Source: Mycobacterium sp. SMC-8 (GTDB lineage Bacteria; Actinomycetota; Actinomycetes; Mycobacteriales; Mycobacteriaceae). Taken from it: a DNA stretch of 64,000 nt. The translations under genes were made by a program, and so were the position numbers. This document shows, piece by piece, positions 9,335 to 27,187 of this stretch (positions are counted from its first letter, which is position 1; each line of letters opens with the position of its first letter). Location of the stretch: positions 6,200,001 through 6,264,000 of the forward strand of contig NZ_CP079865.1 in NCBI RefSeq assembly GCF_025263565.1, given 5' to 3'. Under the pieces are notes generated by a model, which ran no database searches, had not been told where the DNA came from, and saw only the letters and a program-made list of their open reading frames with translations.

Positions 9335-10822
9335 GTGCACACCGACTTCGACCGCTGCTACCGGGCCGTGCAATCCAAGGATGCCCGGTTCGACGGCTGG
9401 TTCGTCACCGCTGTGCTCACCACAGGGATCTATTGCCGGCCGAGTTGCCCGGTCCGACCCCCGTACGCACACAACCTGCGCTTCTATCCGACCGCGGCGG
9501 CCGCCCAGCGGGCGGGTTTCCGGGCGTGCAAGCGATGCAGGCCCGACGCGTCACCGGGTTCACCGGAATGGAACATGCGCGGAGACGTCGTCGCCCGCGC
9601 GATGCGGCTGATCACCGACGGGACGGTTGACCGGGAAGGAGTCGCCGGCCTGGCCGCGCGGTTGGGATACACCGTGCGTCAGCTGGAACGGCTCACCCAG
9701 TCCGAGGTGGGAGCGACCCCTCTCGGGCTGGCGCGCGCCCAGCGCGCCCAGATGGCCCGGGTGCTGATCGAGACCACGGACATGCCCTTCACCGACGCCG
9801 CGTATGCGGCGGGGTTCTCCAGCATCCGGCAGTTCAACGACACCGTCCGCGCAGTCTGCGACATGACCCCCACGATGCTTCGCCGCCGCGCCAGGGCCCG
9901 CCGCGGCGGGGGCGGTGACGGCGGAACCGGCGTGGTGTCCCTGCGGTTGCCCGTGCGGGCGCCGTTCGCCTACGAGGGCCTGTTCGGCCATCTGGCGGCA
10001 AGCGCCGTACCGGGAGTGGAGGAAGTCAAAGAAGGGACCTACCGCAGGACTCTGCGGTTGCCGAACGGCCGGGGCATCGCAAGCCTGACACCCCACCCCG
10101 ACCATGTGCGATGCCGGCTCGTCGTCGACGATTTCCGTGACCTGTCGGCGGCGATCGCGCGTTGCCGGCGCCTGCTCGACCTCGACGCCGATCCCGAGGC
10201 CGTCGTCAGCGCGCTGAGCGCCGACGAGGGGTTGGCCGCTCTGGTGGCCAAGGCGCCGGGACAGCGTATTCCACGGACGGTGGACGAACACGAGCTCGCC
10301 GTCCGGGTCGTCCTCGGCCAGCAGGTGTCGATGGCTGCGGCACGCACCCACGCCAGCCGACTCGTCCAGGCGTACGGGCGCCCGATCGACGATCCCGACG
10401 GCGGCCTCACCCACGTGTTCCCCTCCGTGACAGAGCTTTCCGCCATCGACCCGGACCATTTGGCGTTCCCCGCGGCGCGCCGGCGTAGCCTCCATGCGCT
10501 GGTGAGCGCGCTCACCGACGGCGCCGTGGTGCTCGACCCGGGCTGCGACTGGGACGCCGCCCGCGCGCAGCTTCTCACGCTGCCCGGCATCGGTCCGTGG
10601 TCGACGGAGATGATCGCCATGCGAGGGCTCGGCGATCCCGACGCCTTCCCCGGCACCGACCTCGGTGTGGCCGTGGCGGCCAAACAGATCGGCCTACCGG
10701 CGACCCCCCGCGGACTCGCCGAGCGCAGTACCCGCTGGCGCCCTTGGCGTTCGTATGCGACGCAGCACCTCTGGACCGCACTCGATCACAGCGTCAATCA
10801 GTGGCCGCCGAAGACGAAATGA
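9335..10822 (+). CDS. alkA: Ada-type regulator fused to AlkA 3-methyladenine DNA glycosylase
   Basis: A 495-residue mycobacterial AdaA-AlkA fusion. Residues ~1-75 are the Ada methyl-phosphotriester domain with its Zn cysteines (GIYCRPSCPV and ACKRCRPD); ~85-185 an AraC-type HTH; ~200-495 AlkA with a helix-hairpin-helix GPD motif (LPGIGPWSTEMIAMRG) and the catalytic Asp in AFPGTDLGV. It senses methylated DNA phosphates, activates transcription and excises alkylated bases. The start is the GTG at 9335. Its stop overlaps the ATG of ogt (ATGA), so the adaptive-response genes are co-translated. Confidence 0.93.
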   Translation: MHTDFDRCYRAVQSKDARFDGWFVTAVLTTGIYCRPSCPVRPPYAHNLRFYPTAAAAQRAGFRACKRCRPDASPGSPEWNMRGDVVARAMRLITDGTVDREGVAGLAARLGYTVRQLERLTQSEVGATPLGLARAQRAQMARVLIETTDMPFTDAAYAAGFSSIRQFNDTVRAVCDMTPTMLRRRARARRGGGGDGGTGVVSLRLPVRAPFAYEGLFGHLAASAVPGVEEVKEGTYRRTLRLPNGRGIASLTPHPDHVRCRLVVDDFRDLSAAIARCRRLLDLDADPEAVVSALSADEGLAALVAKAPGQRIPRTVDEHELAVRVVLGQQVSMAAARTHASRLVQAYGRPIDDPDGGLTHVFPSVTELSAIDPDHLAFPAARRRSLHALVSALTDGAVVLDPGCDWDAARAQLLTLPGIGPWSTEMIAMRGLGDPDAFPGTDLGVAVAAKQIGLPATPRGLAERSTRWRPWRSYATQHLWTALDHSVNQWPPKTK

Positions 10823-11325
10823 GGGACGTGGCGCAGTACCGAACGATGGACAGCCCGGTGGGCTTGCTGACACTCGCCGGGACCGCGGGACGATTGCGTC
10901 ACCTGCGGATGGTGGACCAGACATACGAACCGGACCGTGCCGGCTGGGAACGGGACGATGACGCATTCGCCGATGCCGTGACGCAGTTGCAGGAGTACTT
11001 CGGTGGCACCCGCCGGGACTTCGACTTGACGCTCGAACTGCTCGGCACGCCCTTTCAGCGGCGAGTATGGGAGGCGCTGCTGACGATCCCCTACGGCGAG
11101 ACGAGGTCGTACGGCGACATCGCCAGGCAGATCGACGCTCCGGGGGCCTTCAGGGCGGTCGGATTGGCCAATGGACATAATCCGATCGGGATCATCGTGC
11201 CGTGTCATCGCGTGATCGGCGCCAATGGCAGTCTCACCGGCTACGGAGGCGGATTGGACCGCAAGAAGACGCTTCTGGGCATGGAGCGCAATAACGCGCC
11301 GGCGATTCTGACGCTATTCGATTAA
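10819..11325 (+). CDS. ogt: Methylated-DNA-protein-cysteine S-methyltransferase
   Basis: A 168-residue suicide enzyme that takes the methyl group from O6-methylguanine onto its own cysteine. The active-site motif is IIVPCHRVIG, preceded by the DNA-binding HTH containing GETRSYGDIARQI. It overlaps the end of alkA by 4 nt. Together the pair forms the mycobacterial Ada response (AdaA-AlkA plus AdaB). It converges on the rrn operon, with the terminator at 11537-11569 between them. Confidence 0.94.
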   Translation: MRDVAQYRTMDSPVGLLTLAGTAGRLRHLRMVDQTYEPDRAGWERDDDAFADAVTQLQEYFGGTRRDFDLTLELLGTPFQRRVWEALLTIPYGETRSYGDIARQIDAPGAFRAVGLANGHNPIGIIVPCHRVIGANGSLTGYGGGLDRKKTLLGMERNNAPAILTLFD

Positions 11326-11536
11326 GAGGTGCCGGCAGTCCCACACCAATCACCGGACAAAGGACAGCGTCGGTTCCGCATTACTCGTCTAAAAAGGCCG
11401 CCACAGCTCCCCGAGAGCCGAAGAAGTGACGATGAATTGCCCCTCTAAGCCGAGCGACATAACCACAAAATGAAGCGGGCGAATACCCACACTTTCACCC
11501 GAACGTAGACGGCAGATTTCACCGGATGCACAAATG

Positions 11537-11569
11537 CCTGTGCCCCCCAACAGAATTGGGGGGCACAGG
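11537..11569 (-). terminator. Intrinsic terminator of the rrn operon
   Basis: A perfect 14-bp stem (arms CCTGTGCCCCCCAA and TTGGGGGGCACAGG) closes on a 5-nt loop, 8 nt past the 3' end of 5S rRNA. It has no long U-tract on the rRNA strand, as is common in mycobacteria. It can also stop ogt transcription from the other side. Confidence 0.85.
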
Positions 11570-11577
11570 TCAATTTG

Positions 11578-11693
11578 TGTTCGGCGGTGTCCTACTTTTC
11601 CACCCGTGTGGGTAGTATCATCGGCGCTGGCAGGCTTAGCTTCCGGGTTCGGGATGGGACCGGGCGTTTCCCTGCCGCTATGGACCGCCGTAA
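11578..11693 (-). rRNA. rrf: 5S ribosomal RNA
   Basis: The reverse strand reads TTACGGCGGTCCATAGCGGC at its 5' end and ends in GGACACCGCCGAACA, the mycobacterial 5S sequence, about 116 nt. It is the last gene of the rrn operon. End positions are judged by eye. Confidence 0.95.
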
Positions 11694-11809
11694 CTGTATT
11701 CACTCGTTTTTGAGTGATCCCCGTGGTGGGGAAGTTTATAGCCCCTTGTTTATTGGTGGTGGGGGTGGTGTGGTTTGTGGTTGTGGTTGCGAGGTTTTGT
11801 TGGTGTTGT

Positions 11810-14928
<3,119 letters not shown>

Positions 14929-14930
14929 CA

Positions 14931-16901
<1,971 letters not shown>

Positions 16902-17041
16902 CCCCCACACCAAAAAGTGCAGGCAGAATTCACAATCAGAGAAATCCGATCATCAAACAAGACACCAAAAACTGGCATCCAAAAACAACCCACCCCTAAA
17001 CGGGAAAAAGAGGCAGGCCAAAAAACAACAAACAAAAACCA

Positions 17042-17074
17042 CCAAACACACTATTGAGTTCTCAAACAACACGC
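17042..17074 (-). promoter_or_regulatory. rrn leader antitermination (box A-like) element
   Basis: The reverse strand reads TTGTTTGAGAACTCAATAG followed by TGTGTTTGG, the conserved mycobacterial rrn leader segment that carries the box A-like NusB/NusE site. It lies about 140-170 nt upstream of the mature 16S 5' end and downstream of the two promoters below. Confidence 0.7.
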
Positions 17075-17113
17075 CCGAGTCTTGTGACCGACCCTTTTCA
17101 GGGCAACCCTGCC

Positions 17114-17142
17114 AGCTTAAACTATCTCGTCCAGCTAGTCAA
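17114..17142 (-). promoter_or_regulatory. rrn promoter, proximal
   Basis: On the reverse strand TTGACT (-35, 17142-17137) and TAAGCT (-10, 17119-17114) are separated by 17 nt. This fits a primary sigma-factor promoter and is placed between murA and the leader antitermination element. Transcription would start near 17107. Confidence 0.6.
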
Positions 17143-17177
17143 GACTCTGTTCTCCGCGTTTCCGCGGCGACTCGATT

Positions 17178-17207
17178 AGATTAGAACTTGCCTTCTTTCG
17201 AAGTCAA
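17178..17207 (-). promoter_or_regulatory. rrn promoter, distal
   Basis: On the reverse strand TTGACT (17207-17202) and TAATCT (17183-17178) are spaced 18 nt. Two promoters with the same -35 hexamer in tandem match the multiple-promoter design of mycobacterial murA-linked rrn operons. Confidence 0.6.
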
Positions 17208-17252
17208 ATCCGCTGGTCAGAGGGGCGCAGCCGTTTTACAGCCGCACAAGAT

Positions 17253-18506
17253 CTAGCTTACCCGCTCGATCTCGGCGCCGAGGCTGAGCAGATTTTCCAC
17301 GAACTTCGGGTAGCCGCGATCGATGTGGAACACGTCGTGAACTTCGGTGTCGCCGTCGGCGACCAGGCCTGCGAGCACCAGCCCAGCGCCCGCGCGGATG
17401 TCGGAAGACCACACAGGCGCACTGGAAAGCTGGGGAATCCCCCGCACCACGGCATGGTGACCGTCGGTGCGGGCGTCGGCTCCGAGCCGGATCATCTCTT
17501 CGACAAAGCGGAAGCGGGCCTCGAACACGTTCTCGGTGATCATCGATGTGCCGTCCGCGACCGCCGCCAGGCCGATCGCCATCGGCTGCAGGTCGGTCGG
17601 GAAGCCGGGGAACGGCAGCGTCGCGACGTTGACCGCCTTCGGACGCTCGTATTGAACGACCCGGAAACCGTCGTCGGTCTGGGTCACCGTGGCGCCGGCG
17701 TCGTGCAACTTGTGCAGCACCAGCTGCAGGTGCGCCGGGTCGACGCCCGTCACCGAGATATCCCCGCGCGTCATCGCCGCGGCTATCCCCCAGGTGGCCG
17801 CGACGATCCGGTCGCCGATCACCCGGTGTTCGGTCGGGTAGAGCCGGTCGACGCCGGTGATCGTCAGTGTCGACGATCCCGCACCGCTGACTTGGGCGCC
17901 CATCTGGTTGAGCATCGTGCACAGGTCGACGACGTCCGGTTCGCGCGCGGCGTTGTGGATCGTCGTGACCCCCTCGGCCAGGACGGCGGCCATGAGGATG
18001 TTCTCGGTCGCACCGACCGACGGGAACTCCAACTGGATCTCTGCGCCGTGCAGAGAATCGGCCTCGGCCACCACGCAACCGTGCTCGATGTTGCACCTGG
18101 CACCGAGCTGACGCAGACCCGCCTGGTGCATATCCAGGGGCCGCGACCCGATGGCATCACCGCCGGGAAGCGCCACCTTCGCCTTCTTGCACCTGCCGAC
18201 CAGTGGTCCCAGCACACACACCGACGCGCGGAATTGGCGGACCGCGGCGAAGTCGGCGTCGTACTTGAGCTCGTCGGGCGAGGTTATCCGGACGACGTCT
18301 CCATCGAGTTCCACGGTTGCGCCGAGTCCGCGCAGCACCTCGGCCATCAACGGGACGTCGAGGATGTCGGGACAGTTGGTGATCGTGCTGGTGCCCTCTG
18401 CGAGCAGCGCCGCGGCCATCAACTTCAACACACTGTTCTTGGCGCCCCCGACGGCCACTTCGCCCGATAACCGGCAACCGCCGGTCACCACGAAACGCTC
18501 GCTCAC
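17253..18506 (-). CDS. murA: UDP-N-acetylglucosamine 1-carboxyvinyltransferase MurA
   Basis: A 417-residue enzyme that transfers enolpyruvate from PEP to UDP-GlcNAc, the first committed step of peptidoglycan synthesis, in the cytoplasm. The UDP-GlcNAc contact [19 protein letters not shown] and the closing loop [15 protein letters not shown] are visible. Residue 117, the catalytic and fosfomycin-binding Cys in most bacteria, is Asp here, which is the mycobacterial state and predicts intrinsic fosfomycin resistance. The GTG at 18506 gives the family N-terminus SERFVVTGG. It is immediately upstream of the rrn promoters. Confidence 0.96.
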   Translation of the reverse strand: MSERFVVTGGCRLSGEVAVGGAKNSVLKLMAAALLAEGTSTITNCPDILDVPLMAEVLRGLGATVELDGDVVRITSPDELKYDADFAAVRQFRASVCVLGPLVGRCKKAKVALPGGDAIGSRPLDMHQAGLRQLGARCNIEHGCVVAEADSLHGAEIQLEFPSVGATENILMAAVLAEGVTTIHNAAREPDVVDLCTMLNQMGAQVSGAGSSTLTITGVDRLYPTEHRVIGDRIVAATWGIAAAMTRGDISVTGVDPAHLQLVLHKLHDAGATVTQTDDGFRVVQYERPKAVNVATLPFPGFPTDLQPMAIGLAAVADGTSMITENVFEARFRFVEEMIRLGADARTDGHHAVVRGIPQLSSAPVWSSDIRAGAGLVLAGLVADGDTEVHDVFHIDRGYPKFVENLLSLGAEIERVS

Positions 18507-18587
18507 GCCGGTCAGTGTAAACAGCGTGCTGGGCCATGTCAGGCTGCCGAGCCGCGGCCGAAGGGCACGGCCCGGTACCGTTTTGGC

Positions 18588-19163
18588 ATGGCAGTGCACC
18601 TGACGCGGATCTATACGCGGACCGGCGACGATGGCACCACCGGGCTCAGCGATTTCAGCCGGGTTTCCAAGAACGATGCACGGTTGTCGGCCTACGCCGA
18701 CTGTGACGAAGCCAACGCCGCAATCGGGGTTGCGGTCGCGCTCGGCCACCCTGACGAGCGGATTCTCGAGGTTCTGCGCCAGATCCAGAACGACCTGTTC
18801 GATGCAGGCGCCGATCTGTCGACGCCGGTGGTGGCCGACCCCGAATATCCGCCGCTGCGCATCCAGCAGAGCTATATCGACCGTCTGGAGGCCTGGTGCG
18901 ACGAATTCAACGAGGGCCTGCCGGCGCTGAACTCGTTCATCCTGCCCGGCGGCACCGCGCTGTCGGCGCTGCTGCACGTGGCCCGCACCGTGACCCGCCG
19001 GGCAGAGCGGTCCGCCTGGCACGCCGTCGAGACCCACGGCGACGCGGTCAGCGTGCTGCCCGCCAAGTATCTGAATCGGCTCTCGGATCTGCTGTTCATC
19101 CTGTCGCGAGTGGCCAACCCCGACGGGGACGTGCTGTGGCAGCCGGGCGGGCAGCGTCAGTAG
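18588..19163 (+). CDS. Cob(I)yrinic acid a,c-diamide adenosyltransferase, PduO type
   Basis: A 191-residue PduO-family corrinoid adenosyltransferase. It attaches the 5'-deoxyadenosyl group of ATP to cob(I)alamin to make coenzyme B12, needed for example by methylmalonyl-CoA mutase. The ATP-binding N-terminus [19 protein letters not shown] and the motif [14 protein letters not shown] with the key Arg are present, as is [13 protein letters not shown]. It is divergent from murA and converges on the DUF2550 gene. Confidence 0.93.
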   Translation: MAVHLTRIYTRTGDDGTTGLSDFSRVSKNDARLSAYADCDEANAAIGVAVALGHPDERILEVLRQIQNDLFDAGADLSTPVVADPEYPPLRIQQSYIDRLEAWCDEFNEGLPALNSFILPGGTALSALLHVARTVTRRAERSAWHAVETHGDAVSVLPAKYLNRLSDLLFILSRVANPDGDVLWQPGGQRQ

Positions 19164-19169
19164 GAGGAC

Positions 19170-19616
19170 TCAGTAGGATCTCCGGCGCGCCCGGGGAGAC
19201 GGGCGGGACTCCAGCCAGGATGTGAATGCCGTCAGAGCGCCTCGATCCAAGGCGATCTCGTAGCCGCGACCACGCTCAGGGCTCGTGTCGCGCAGCTCCA
19301 GGACGATGATCTCGTCGGTCATGATGTCGAATTCGTCGCCCCGTGGTGAACGCCGGGCGACGATCTCGAGCCCGCGCCGGCTCAGAGTGCGGTCGGGCCA
19401 CCACCGCAGGCTTGACAGCCGATAGAACCCGGCTTCTCCACCCCGATATCTCATCACTCCGTGCCGCCAACCGTGGCCACCGACCGCGGGAAAATCCCGC
19501 AGGATCGCGGCGGTACCGCCAACCTGCCGCAGTTTCCACAGCCGGTAGGACAGCGTGATGACGACGAGCAGAAGGACACCGACGAGCGCGACCATGAACA
19601 GCATGGACGCGCTCAT
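19170..19616 (-). CDS. DUF2550 membrane-anchored protein
   Basis: A 148-residue protein with one N-terminal membrane segment (residues ~5-22, MLFMVALVGVLLLVVITLSY) and a cytoplasmic-side domain containing RYRGGEAGFYRLSSLRWWP. It is the conserved gene that follows atpC in mycobacteria (Rv1312 position) and begins only 6 nt after the atpC stop, so it probably belongs to the atp transcript. Function is unknown. Confidence 0.85.
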   Translation of the reverse strand: MSASMLFMVALVGVLLLVVITLSYRLWKLRQVGGTAAILRDFPAVGGHGWRHGVMRYRGGEAGFYRLSSLRWWPDRTLSRRGLEIVARRSPRGDEFDIMTDEIIVLELRDTSPERGRGYEIALDRGALTAFTSWLESRPSPRARRRSY

Positions 19617-19622
19617 CGGCAG

Positions 19623-19988
19623 TCAGTCCAGTTGGCCCAGGGCGCGCAGGCGCGCGCGACCCCATGCCGCGGTCCGCTCGTCGTCGGACTCCGCGTCCTG
19701 CTTGGCCTCGTCGGCGTTGATCTCCGACTCGAACGCCGCGTTCTCGACGAGGATCCGAACCGCTTCCTCGGTGACCGACAGGAATCCGCCGTCGACGGCG
19801 ATGCGCAGATCGTCCTCACCTTCGCGCTCGACCCGCACCATGGCGTCGTCGACCAGCTGCGCCACCAGCGGGATGTGGCGGGGCAGGATGCCGATCTCAC
19901 CGGCGGTGGTGCGGGTGAACACGAACGTCGCGTCCCCCGACCACAGCTCGCGCTCCACGGCGACGATCTCGACGTGCAGGTCAGCCAT
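19623..19988 (-). CDS. atpC: ATP synthase epsilon subunit
   Basis: A 121-residue epsilon subunit of the F1 central stalk. The N-terminal beta-sandwich is [20 protein letters not shown]... with [12 protein letters not shown], followed by a short C-terminal helical part. Mycobacterial epsilon is shorter in its C-terminus than E. coli's and helps suppress ATP hydrolysis. It is the last core subunit gene of the operon. Confidence 0.96.
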   Translation of the reverse strand: MADLHVEIVAVERELWSGDATFVFTRTTAGEIGILPRHIPLVAQLVDDAMVRVEREGEDDLRIAVDGGFLSVTEEAVRILVENAAFESEINADEAKQDAESDDERTAAWGRARLRALGQLD

Positions 19989-20051
19989 GCCGCACCACCT
20001 TCCGCTGAATGCTCTTCGCGCAGACGCTCAACGCGCCGGTGCCCGCCACAC

Positions 20052-21515
<1,464 letters not shown>

Positions 21516-22445
21516 CTATTTGGCGTCGGCCAGTGCGTTGGCGCCGCCGACGATCTCGCTGATTTCCTGGGTGATCTGCGCTTGGCGCTCGCGGTTGGCC
21601 GCCAGGGTCAACGCCTTGATCAGATCGTCGGCGTTGTCGGTGGCCGACTTCATGGCGCGCCGGCGCGAAGCCGACTCCGAGGCCGCTGCTTCGAGCAACG
21701 CGGCGTACACGCGGGTGGCGACGTAGCGCGGCAGCAGTGCGTCGAACAGGGTCTCGGGATCCGGCTCGAACGAGAACAGCGTGTGCGGGCCCTCCTCGGG
21801 CTGCTCGTCGCCGACGTACTCGACGACCATCGGGGCGATGCGGCGTGCCGCTGCCGACTGCGACAGCATCGACTTGAACTCGGTGAAGACGATGTGCAGT
21901 TCGTCGACACCCAGAATGCCGTCGGCACCCGCGTCGTCACCCTCATCGTCGGCGCCCGACATGAAGGCCGTCACCAGGGTGTCGGCGATCTCGCGGGCGT
22001 TCTCGTACGTCGGACGCTCCGAGAACCCGGTCCAGGACTCGACCACCTGGCGCTGACGGAAGCTGAAGTAGCCCAATGCCTTGCGCCCGACGGCGTACAG
22101 GACCGGTTCCTTGCCCTCTTCGCGCAGCAGCGAGAACAGCTCCTCGGCCTGCCGGAGCACGTTCGCGTTGTACGCGCCGCACAGCCCGCGGTCCGAGGAC
22201 ACCACCAGCACAGCGGCCCGCCGCGGGTTCTCCCGGGCGACGAGCAGCGGATGATCCAGCGCGCTGGCGCTCGCGAGCTCGGTGAGCATGTTGGTGATCT
22301 CAGCACTGTAGGGCCGAGCCGCCTCGACTCGGGCCTGCGCCTTGGCGATTCGCGACGTGGCGATCAGTTCCTGGGCCTTGGTGATCTTCTTGATCGACCC
22401 GGCGGAACGGATGCGCCCACGGAGCTCGCGCAGTGTTGCAGCCAT
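21516..22445 (-). CDS. atpG: ATP synthase gamma subunit
   Basis: A 309-residue rotor shaft subunit. The N-terminal helix [20 protein letters not shown] and C-terminal helix [19 protein letters not shown] form the coiled coil. It carries the mycobacteria-specific acidic loop ([16 protein letters not shown] near residue 165-180), absent from other bacteria and linked to suppression of ATP hydrolysis. It follows atpA by 24 nt. Confidence 0.97.
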   Translation of the reverse strand: MAATLRELRGRIRSAGSIKKITKAQELIATSRIAKAQARVEAARPYSAEITNMLTELASASALDHPLLVARENPRRAAVLVVSSDRGLCGAYNANVLRQAEELFSLLREEGKEPVLYAVGRKALGYFSFRQRQVVESWTGFSERPTYENAREIADTLVTAFMSGADDEGDDAGADGILGVDELHIVFTEFKSMLSQSAAARRIAPMVVEYVGDEQPEEGPHTLFSFEPDPETLFDALLPRYVATRVYAALLEAAASESASRRRAMKSATDNADDLIKALTLAANRERQAQITQEISEIVGGANALADAK

Positions 22446-22469
22446 CTAGCTCTCCAGACCTTCCCGGTC

Positions 22470-24116
22470 CTACTTCTTGGGGGCCGGCTTGCGGACCTTG
22501 ACGGATTCCTTCTCGACGTCTGCCTCGTCCATCGCCTCAGCCTCGGCTTCGTTGACCACCACGGAGCTGCCGTCGGAAGCCGAGAAGCCCTTCTTGAACT
22601 CGTTGATGACGTTGACCAGCTTCTCCTCGACCTCCTCGGAGAGCTTCTTGCTCTCGCGGATGCTCTGCAGGATGTCGCTGTGCGAGGCCTTCAAATGCTC
22701 GAGCAGTTCCGCCTCGAAACGCGCCACGTCTTCGACAGGAACCGAATCCAGGTGACCGCCGGTGCCGAGGTAGATCGCGACGACCTGGTCCTCGACCGGG
22801 TACGGGGTGTACTGGGGCTGCTTGAGCAGCTCGACCAGGCGAGCACCACGATCCAGCTGCGCCTTGGAGGCGGCATCAAGATCCGAGGCGAACGCGGCGA
22901 ACGCCTCCAGCTCGCGGTACTGCGACAGCTCCAGACGCAGCGAGCCCGCCACCTCCTTCATGGCCTTGATCTGCGCGGCACCGCCGACACGGGACACCGA
23001 CACACCAACGTTGATGGCCGGACGCACGCCCTGGTTGAACAGGTCGGACTCCAGGAAGCACTGACCGTCGGTGATCGAGATGACGTTGGTCGGGATGAAC
23101 GCCGAGATGTCGTTGGCCTTGGTCTCGATGATCGGCAGACCCGTCATCGACCCGCCGCCGAGCTCGTCGGACAGCTTCGCGCAACGCTCCAGCAGCCGGG
23201 AGTGCAGGTAGAACACGTCACCGGGGAACGCCTCGCGGCCCGGCGGGCGACGCAGCAGCAGCGAGATTGCGCGGTAGGCGTCGGCCTGCTTGGACAGGTC
23301 GTCGAAAACGATCAGGACGTGCTTGCCGTCGTACATCCAGTGCTGGCCGATGGCCGAACCGGTGTAGGGCGCCAGCCACTTGAAGCCGGCGGCGTCGGAG
23401 GCGGGGGCCGCGACGATGGTGGTGTACTCCATCGCACCGCCCTCTTCGAGAGCGCGCTTCACCGACGCGATCGTGGTGCCCTTCTGGCCGATGGCGACGT
23501 AGACGCAACGCACCTGCTGCTTGGGGTCGCCGGTCTCCCACGCCTCACGCTGGTTGAGGATGGTGTCGACACAGACGGCGGTCTTGCCGGTCTTGCGGTC
23601 ACCGATGATCAGCTGGCGCTGGCCGCGCCCGATCGGGGTCATCGAGTCGATGGCCTTGATACCGGTCTGCAGCGGCTCGGACACGCCCTGGCGCTGAACC
23701 ACCGACGGAGCCTGCAGTTCCAGTGCGCGCCGGGTGTCGGACTCGATGTCGCCCTGACCGTCGATCGGCTGCCCCAGCGGGTTCACCACGCGGCCGAGGA
23801 ACGCGTCACCGACCGGCACCGACAACACCTCGCCGGTGCGCTTGACCTGCTGGCCCTCTTCGATCTTCTCGAAGTCACCCAGGATCACGGCGCCCACGCT
23901 GTGCTCGTCGAGGTTCAGTGCGACGCCCAGAACCCCACCGGGGAACTCCAGCAGCTCCTGCGTCATCACCGAGGGCAGACCCTCGACGTGGGCGATGCCG
24001 TCGCCGGCGTCGACGACGATGCCGATCTCTTCACGGTCGGACTCGGCGGTGAAGGAGGAGACGTAGTCCTCGATCGCCCCTTCGATGTCAGAAGCCGAGA
24101 TTGTCAACTCTGCCAT
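22470..24116 (-). CDS. atpA: ATP synthase alpha subunit
   Basis: A 548-residue regulatory nucleotide-binding subunit. The P-loop is [15 protein letters not shown] near residue 170. The C-terminus is extended past the usual end by about 35 residues ([20 protein letters not shown]...), the mycobacterial alpha-CTD known to latch gamma and block hydrolysis. It is within atpBEFHAGDC. Confidence 0.98.
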   Translation of the reverse strand: MAELTISASDIEGAIEDYVSSFTAESDREEIGIVVDAGDGIAHVEGLPSVMTQELLEFPGGVLGVALNLDEHSVGAVILGDFEKIEEGQQVKRTGEVLSVPVGDAFLGRVVNPLGQPIDGQGDIESDTRRALELQAPSVVQRQGVSEPLQTGIKAIDSMTPIGRGQRQLIIGDRKTGKTAVCVDTILNQREAWETGDPKQQVRCVYVAIGQKGTTIASVKRALEEGGAMEYTTIVAAPASDAAGFKWLAPYTGSAIGQHWMYDGKHVLIVFDDLSKQADAYRAISLLLRRPPGREAFPGDVFYLHSRLLERCAKLSDELGGGSMTGLPIIETKANDISAFIPTNVISITDGQCFLESDLFNQGVRPAINVGVSVSRVGGAAQIKAMKEVAGSLRLELSQYRELEAFAAFASDLDAASKAQLDRGARLVELLKQPQYTPYPVEDQVVAIYLGTGGHLDSVPVEDVARFEAELLEHLKASHSDILQSIRESKKLSEEVEEKLVNVINEFKKGFSASDGSSVVVNEAEAEAMDEADVEKESVKVRKPAPKK

Positions 24117-24166
24117 GGCTTTTCGTTCCTGCCTTCGTGTTTGTTACTGCTCGAGTTCTGGGGCGG

Positions 24167-25504
24167 TCAGTCCGGCAGCCCGGTGCGGGCCGCGGCCAAC
24201 CGCGAGGAGATGGAACCGTCGATGACCTCGTCACCGACCGTGATCAGGAGCCCGCCGAGAACCTCGGGATCGATGTCGAGCTGAACCGACATCGGGCGTC
24301 CGTAGATCCGGCTCAGCACCTCGGTCAACCGGTTGCGCTGCGCGTCGGTGAGGTCGGCCGCTGCGGTGACCTGGGCGACGGCCTCGCCACGCCGGGACAC
24401 CGCGAGCTCGGCGAGGTCGTTGACCGCGTCGTCGGCGGATTCACCGCGAATCAGGTCGACGGTCTGCGTCAATAGCGCCTTGGCGGTGTCGTTGACACCG
24501 TCGCTGCTGTCGAGGACCTTCGTCAGCAGGTTGACACGCTTGTCGGCAGGCACCGTGGTGTCGGCCAACAGCCTGCTCAGCTGCGGCTGCGAGTCGAGCA
24601 ACCGGCCGAACCGGAACAGCTGGTCCTCGACCTCTTCGCTCTGCCCGTCACGCTCTGCGCGGACCAGCAGCGCCAGCCGGGCGACATGCTCGATCGCGTC
24701 GACCAGGTTCGCTTCGCTGGACCAGCGTTGCGCGACGGCGGTCTTGAGCAGATCCAGCGTGGCGTCGTCGACCTTGCCGCCGAACAACCGCTCGACGAGC
24801 CGCTCCTTCGCGGTGGCATCGTCGGCCGGTTCGGCGAGGTACTTGGTGAGCGTGGGCTCGTCGAGGAGCACCTTGGCCACCGCGGCCAGGTTGTCGGCCA
24901 ACGCGGTCAGAGCGCCGGAGTCGGCATTCTCCGCGAGCGACTCGAACTTCTTGACCACTTCGGCGAGCGCCTCGCGGCTGGCGGCGCGCAGATTGAGCGA
25001 CGCACCCGCCTCGAGCACCGTCGATGACGGAGCCATCGCATCCAGATCGTCGAGGAAGCGGTCGACCGTCGAGGACTGCGCGGCCGGATCGGACACATAG
25101 TTGCGGACGATCTCGGTGGCCTTCTCGACGGACTCCGCACCGAGACCGGTGCGCAGCTGCCGGATGAGCTGCTGGCGCATCAGCTGAACCTGCTGGGCGC
25201 CTTGGGCTTTGATCCGCTCGGCTTCAGCGTCGGCCTGCTCGGCAAGCTGAGCGGCGATCCGCTCGGAATCCTGCCGCGCTTCTTCGGTGACCTTGGCCCC
25301 TGCCGCCTTCGCGTCCTCGACCGCCTTGGCGTGCATCGCGTCGGCGTCGGCGAGCTTCTTGCTCGCTTCGGCACTCTCGGCCAGGGCGGCCCGCACAGCC
25401 TCCTGCTGCCGTTGCATCAGCCCCTTCACGGGCGGCACGACCCACTTGACGATGATGAACACGATGACGGCAAAGCCGATCAGCTGTCCGATGAAGATCG
25501 ACAT
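24167..25504 (-). CDS. atpH: ATP synthase fused b-delta subunit
   Basis: A 445-residue fusion unique to mycobacteria and close relatives. Residues 1-~165 are a b-type peripheral stalk with one membrane segment ([20 protein letters not shown]) and a long coiled coil rich in Ala/Glu/Gln; ~270-445 are the delta subunit that binds the top of F1. Its ATG follows the atpF stop with no gap. Confidence 0.97.
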   Translation of the reverse strand: MSIFIGQLIGFAVIVFIIVKWVVPPVKGLMQRQQEAVRAALAESAEASKKLADADAMHAKAVEDAKAAGAKVTEEARQDSERIAAQLAEQADAEAERIKAQGAQQVQLMRQQLIRQLRTGLGAESVEKATEIVRNYVSDPAAQSSTVDRFLDDLDAMAPSSTVLEAGASLNLRAASREALAEVVKKFESLAENADSGALTALADNLAAVAKVLLDEPTLTKYLAEPADDATAKERLVERLFGGKVDDATLDLLKTAVAQRWSSEANLVDAIEHVARLALLVRAERDGQSEEVEDQLFRFGRLLDSQPQLSRLLADTTVPADKRVNLLTKVLDSSDGVNDTAKALLTQTVDLIRGESADDAVNDLAELAVSRRGEAVAQVTAAADLTDAQRNRLTEVLSRIYGRPMSVQLDIDPEVLGGLLITVGDEVIDGSISSRLAAARTGLPD

Positions 25505-26005
25505 CTAACGACTCCCACCTGAATTCACGTCGACGCCCAGGATCCGACTGGCCAGCGTCGCGGACAGGCCGTCGACGGAGGACTGCAAATCCGACCGGGC
25601 GGCCGAACCCTGTTGCGACAACTGCTCGTCCGCGGACTGCACCGTCTCGGCGACCTCGCCACTGGCCGCTGCCCGCTTGTCGTCGACCACCTGGCGGCCC
25701 GAGACACGGGCCTCATCGCGGATCGACGAAGCCTCGCTGCGGGCGTCGGCCATTGTCTTGTCGTAGTCCGCCTGCGCCGCCGCGACCTGTTCGGCCGACT
25801 TGCGGTTGTCGGCAGCGGTCTTGGCCAGCATCGCCTCACGCTCGGCCAGGACCTTGCTGATCGGCGGCACAACCCATTTCGAGATCACGCCGAGCGTGAT
25901 CAGGAAGATGAGCAGGACGGCGAAGAACGTGCCGTTGGGGATCAGGAAGTTACTGGTCCCTCCGCCCTCTTCGGCGGCGACGAGAGATGTGGTGAGCTCA
26001 CCCAT
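25505..26005 (-). CDS. atpF: ATP synthase b subunit
   Basis: A 166-residue peripheral stalk subunit with one membrane segment ([20 protein letters not shown], residues ~27-46) and a long hydrophilic coiled coil. It pairs with the b part of the b-delta fusion. It sits 9 nt downstream of atpE. Confidence 0.96.
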   Translation of the reverse strand: MGELTTSLVAAEEGGGTSNFLIPNGTFFAVLLIFLITLGVISKWVVPPISKVLAEREAMLAKTAADNRKSAEQVAAAQADYDKTMADARSEASSIRDEARVSGRQVVDDKRAAASGEVAETVQSADEQLSQQGSAARSDLQSSVDGLSATLASRILGVDVNSGGSR

Positions 26006-26014
26006 GCCGGTGGA

Positions 26015-26356
<342 letters not shown>

Positions 26357-26365
26357 TCAGTGCTC

Positions 26366-27136
26366 TCAGTGGTCTTCGTGTTCCAGCTCCATCGACTGGC
26401 TGAAGTACAGGATCGTCAACAGCGAGAAGATGAATGCCTGGATCAGGCCGACGAACAAGTCGAAGGTCTTCCAGACGGCGTTCGGCAACCACTGGATGTA
26501 CCAGGGGAACATCGCGATGAGGGCCACGAGGATGCCGCCCGCGAAGATGTTGCCGAAAAGTCGGAGGGCCAGCGAGATCGGCTTGGCGAGCTCCTCGACG
26601 ATGTTGATCGGCGCAAGGAACGCGACGTGGCCCTTGACGACCTTGACCGGGTGTCCGATCACGCCGCGGCGCCAGATACCTGCGGCGTGGTAGCAGATGA
26701 ACACGAACAGCGCCAGCGCGAGCACGAAGTTGATGTCCGAGGCCGGCGCCTTGTACAGCTCGGCCGCCGCGCCGTCGGCGCCGCCGTACTGCAGTGGCAG
26801 CACGGCGAGCCAGTTCGAGACGAGGATGAACACGAAGATCGTGACCGCCAGCGGCAACACGAACGGCGCCACCTTCATCCCGATCGCGCTCTCGATCTGC
26901 TGACGCATCTGGACGGTCAGGGCCTCCCAGAACAATTGCACGCCGCTCGGCACACCCGTGGCGGTGACCTTTGACTTGAGGTAGAACGCCAGCGCGATGA
27001 CAATCAGCGCCGAAACGGCGGTGGCCAGGATCGTGTCGCCGTTGAAGGTCATACCGAAGAGTTCGAACACCAGGACGTGGTGCCCGACGTGAATGGCGGC
27101 GCCACCTTCCTCCGCGGCGAGGATGGATTCGGTCAT
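26366..27136 (-). CDS. atpB: ATP synthase a subunit
   Basis: A 256-residue polytopic membrane subunit forming the proton half-channels. The essential Arg is in [20 protein letters not shown]. Several hydrophobic helices span the protein. It is the first core subunit gene, 51 nt after the atpI-like gene. Confidence 0.97.
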   Translation of the reverse strand: MTESILAAEEGGAAIHVGHHVLVFELFGMTFNGDTILATAVSALIVIALAFYLKSKVTATGVPSGVQLFWEALTVQMRQQIESAIGMKVAPFVLPLAVTIFVFILVSNWLAVLPLQYGGADGAAAELYKAPASDINFVLALALFVFICYHAAGIWRRGVIGHPVKVVKGHVAFLAPINIVEELAKPISLALRLFGNIFAGGILVALIAMFPWYIQWLPNAVWKTFDLFVGLIQAFIFSLLTILYFSQSMELEHEDH

Positions 27137-27187
27137 GCTTCCCGTCTTTTCCCGTTCAACTGGACCAGCTTGTTCATGTAGGTCAGA

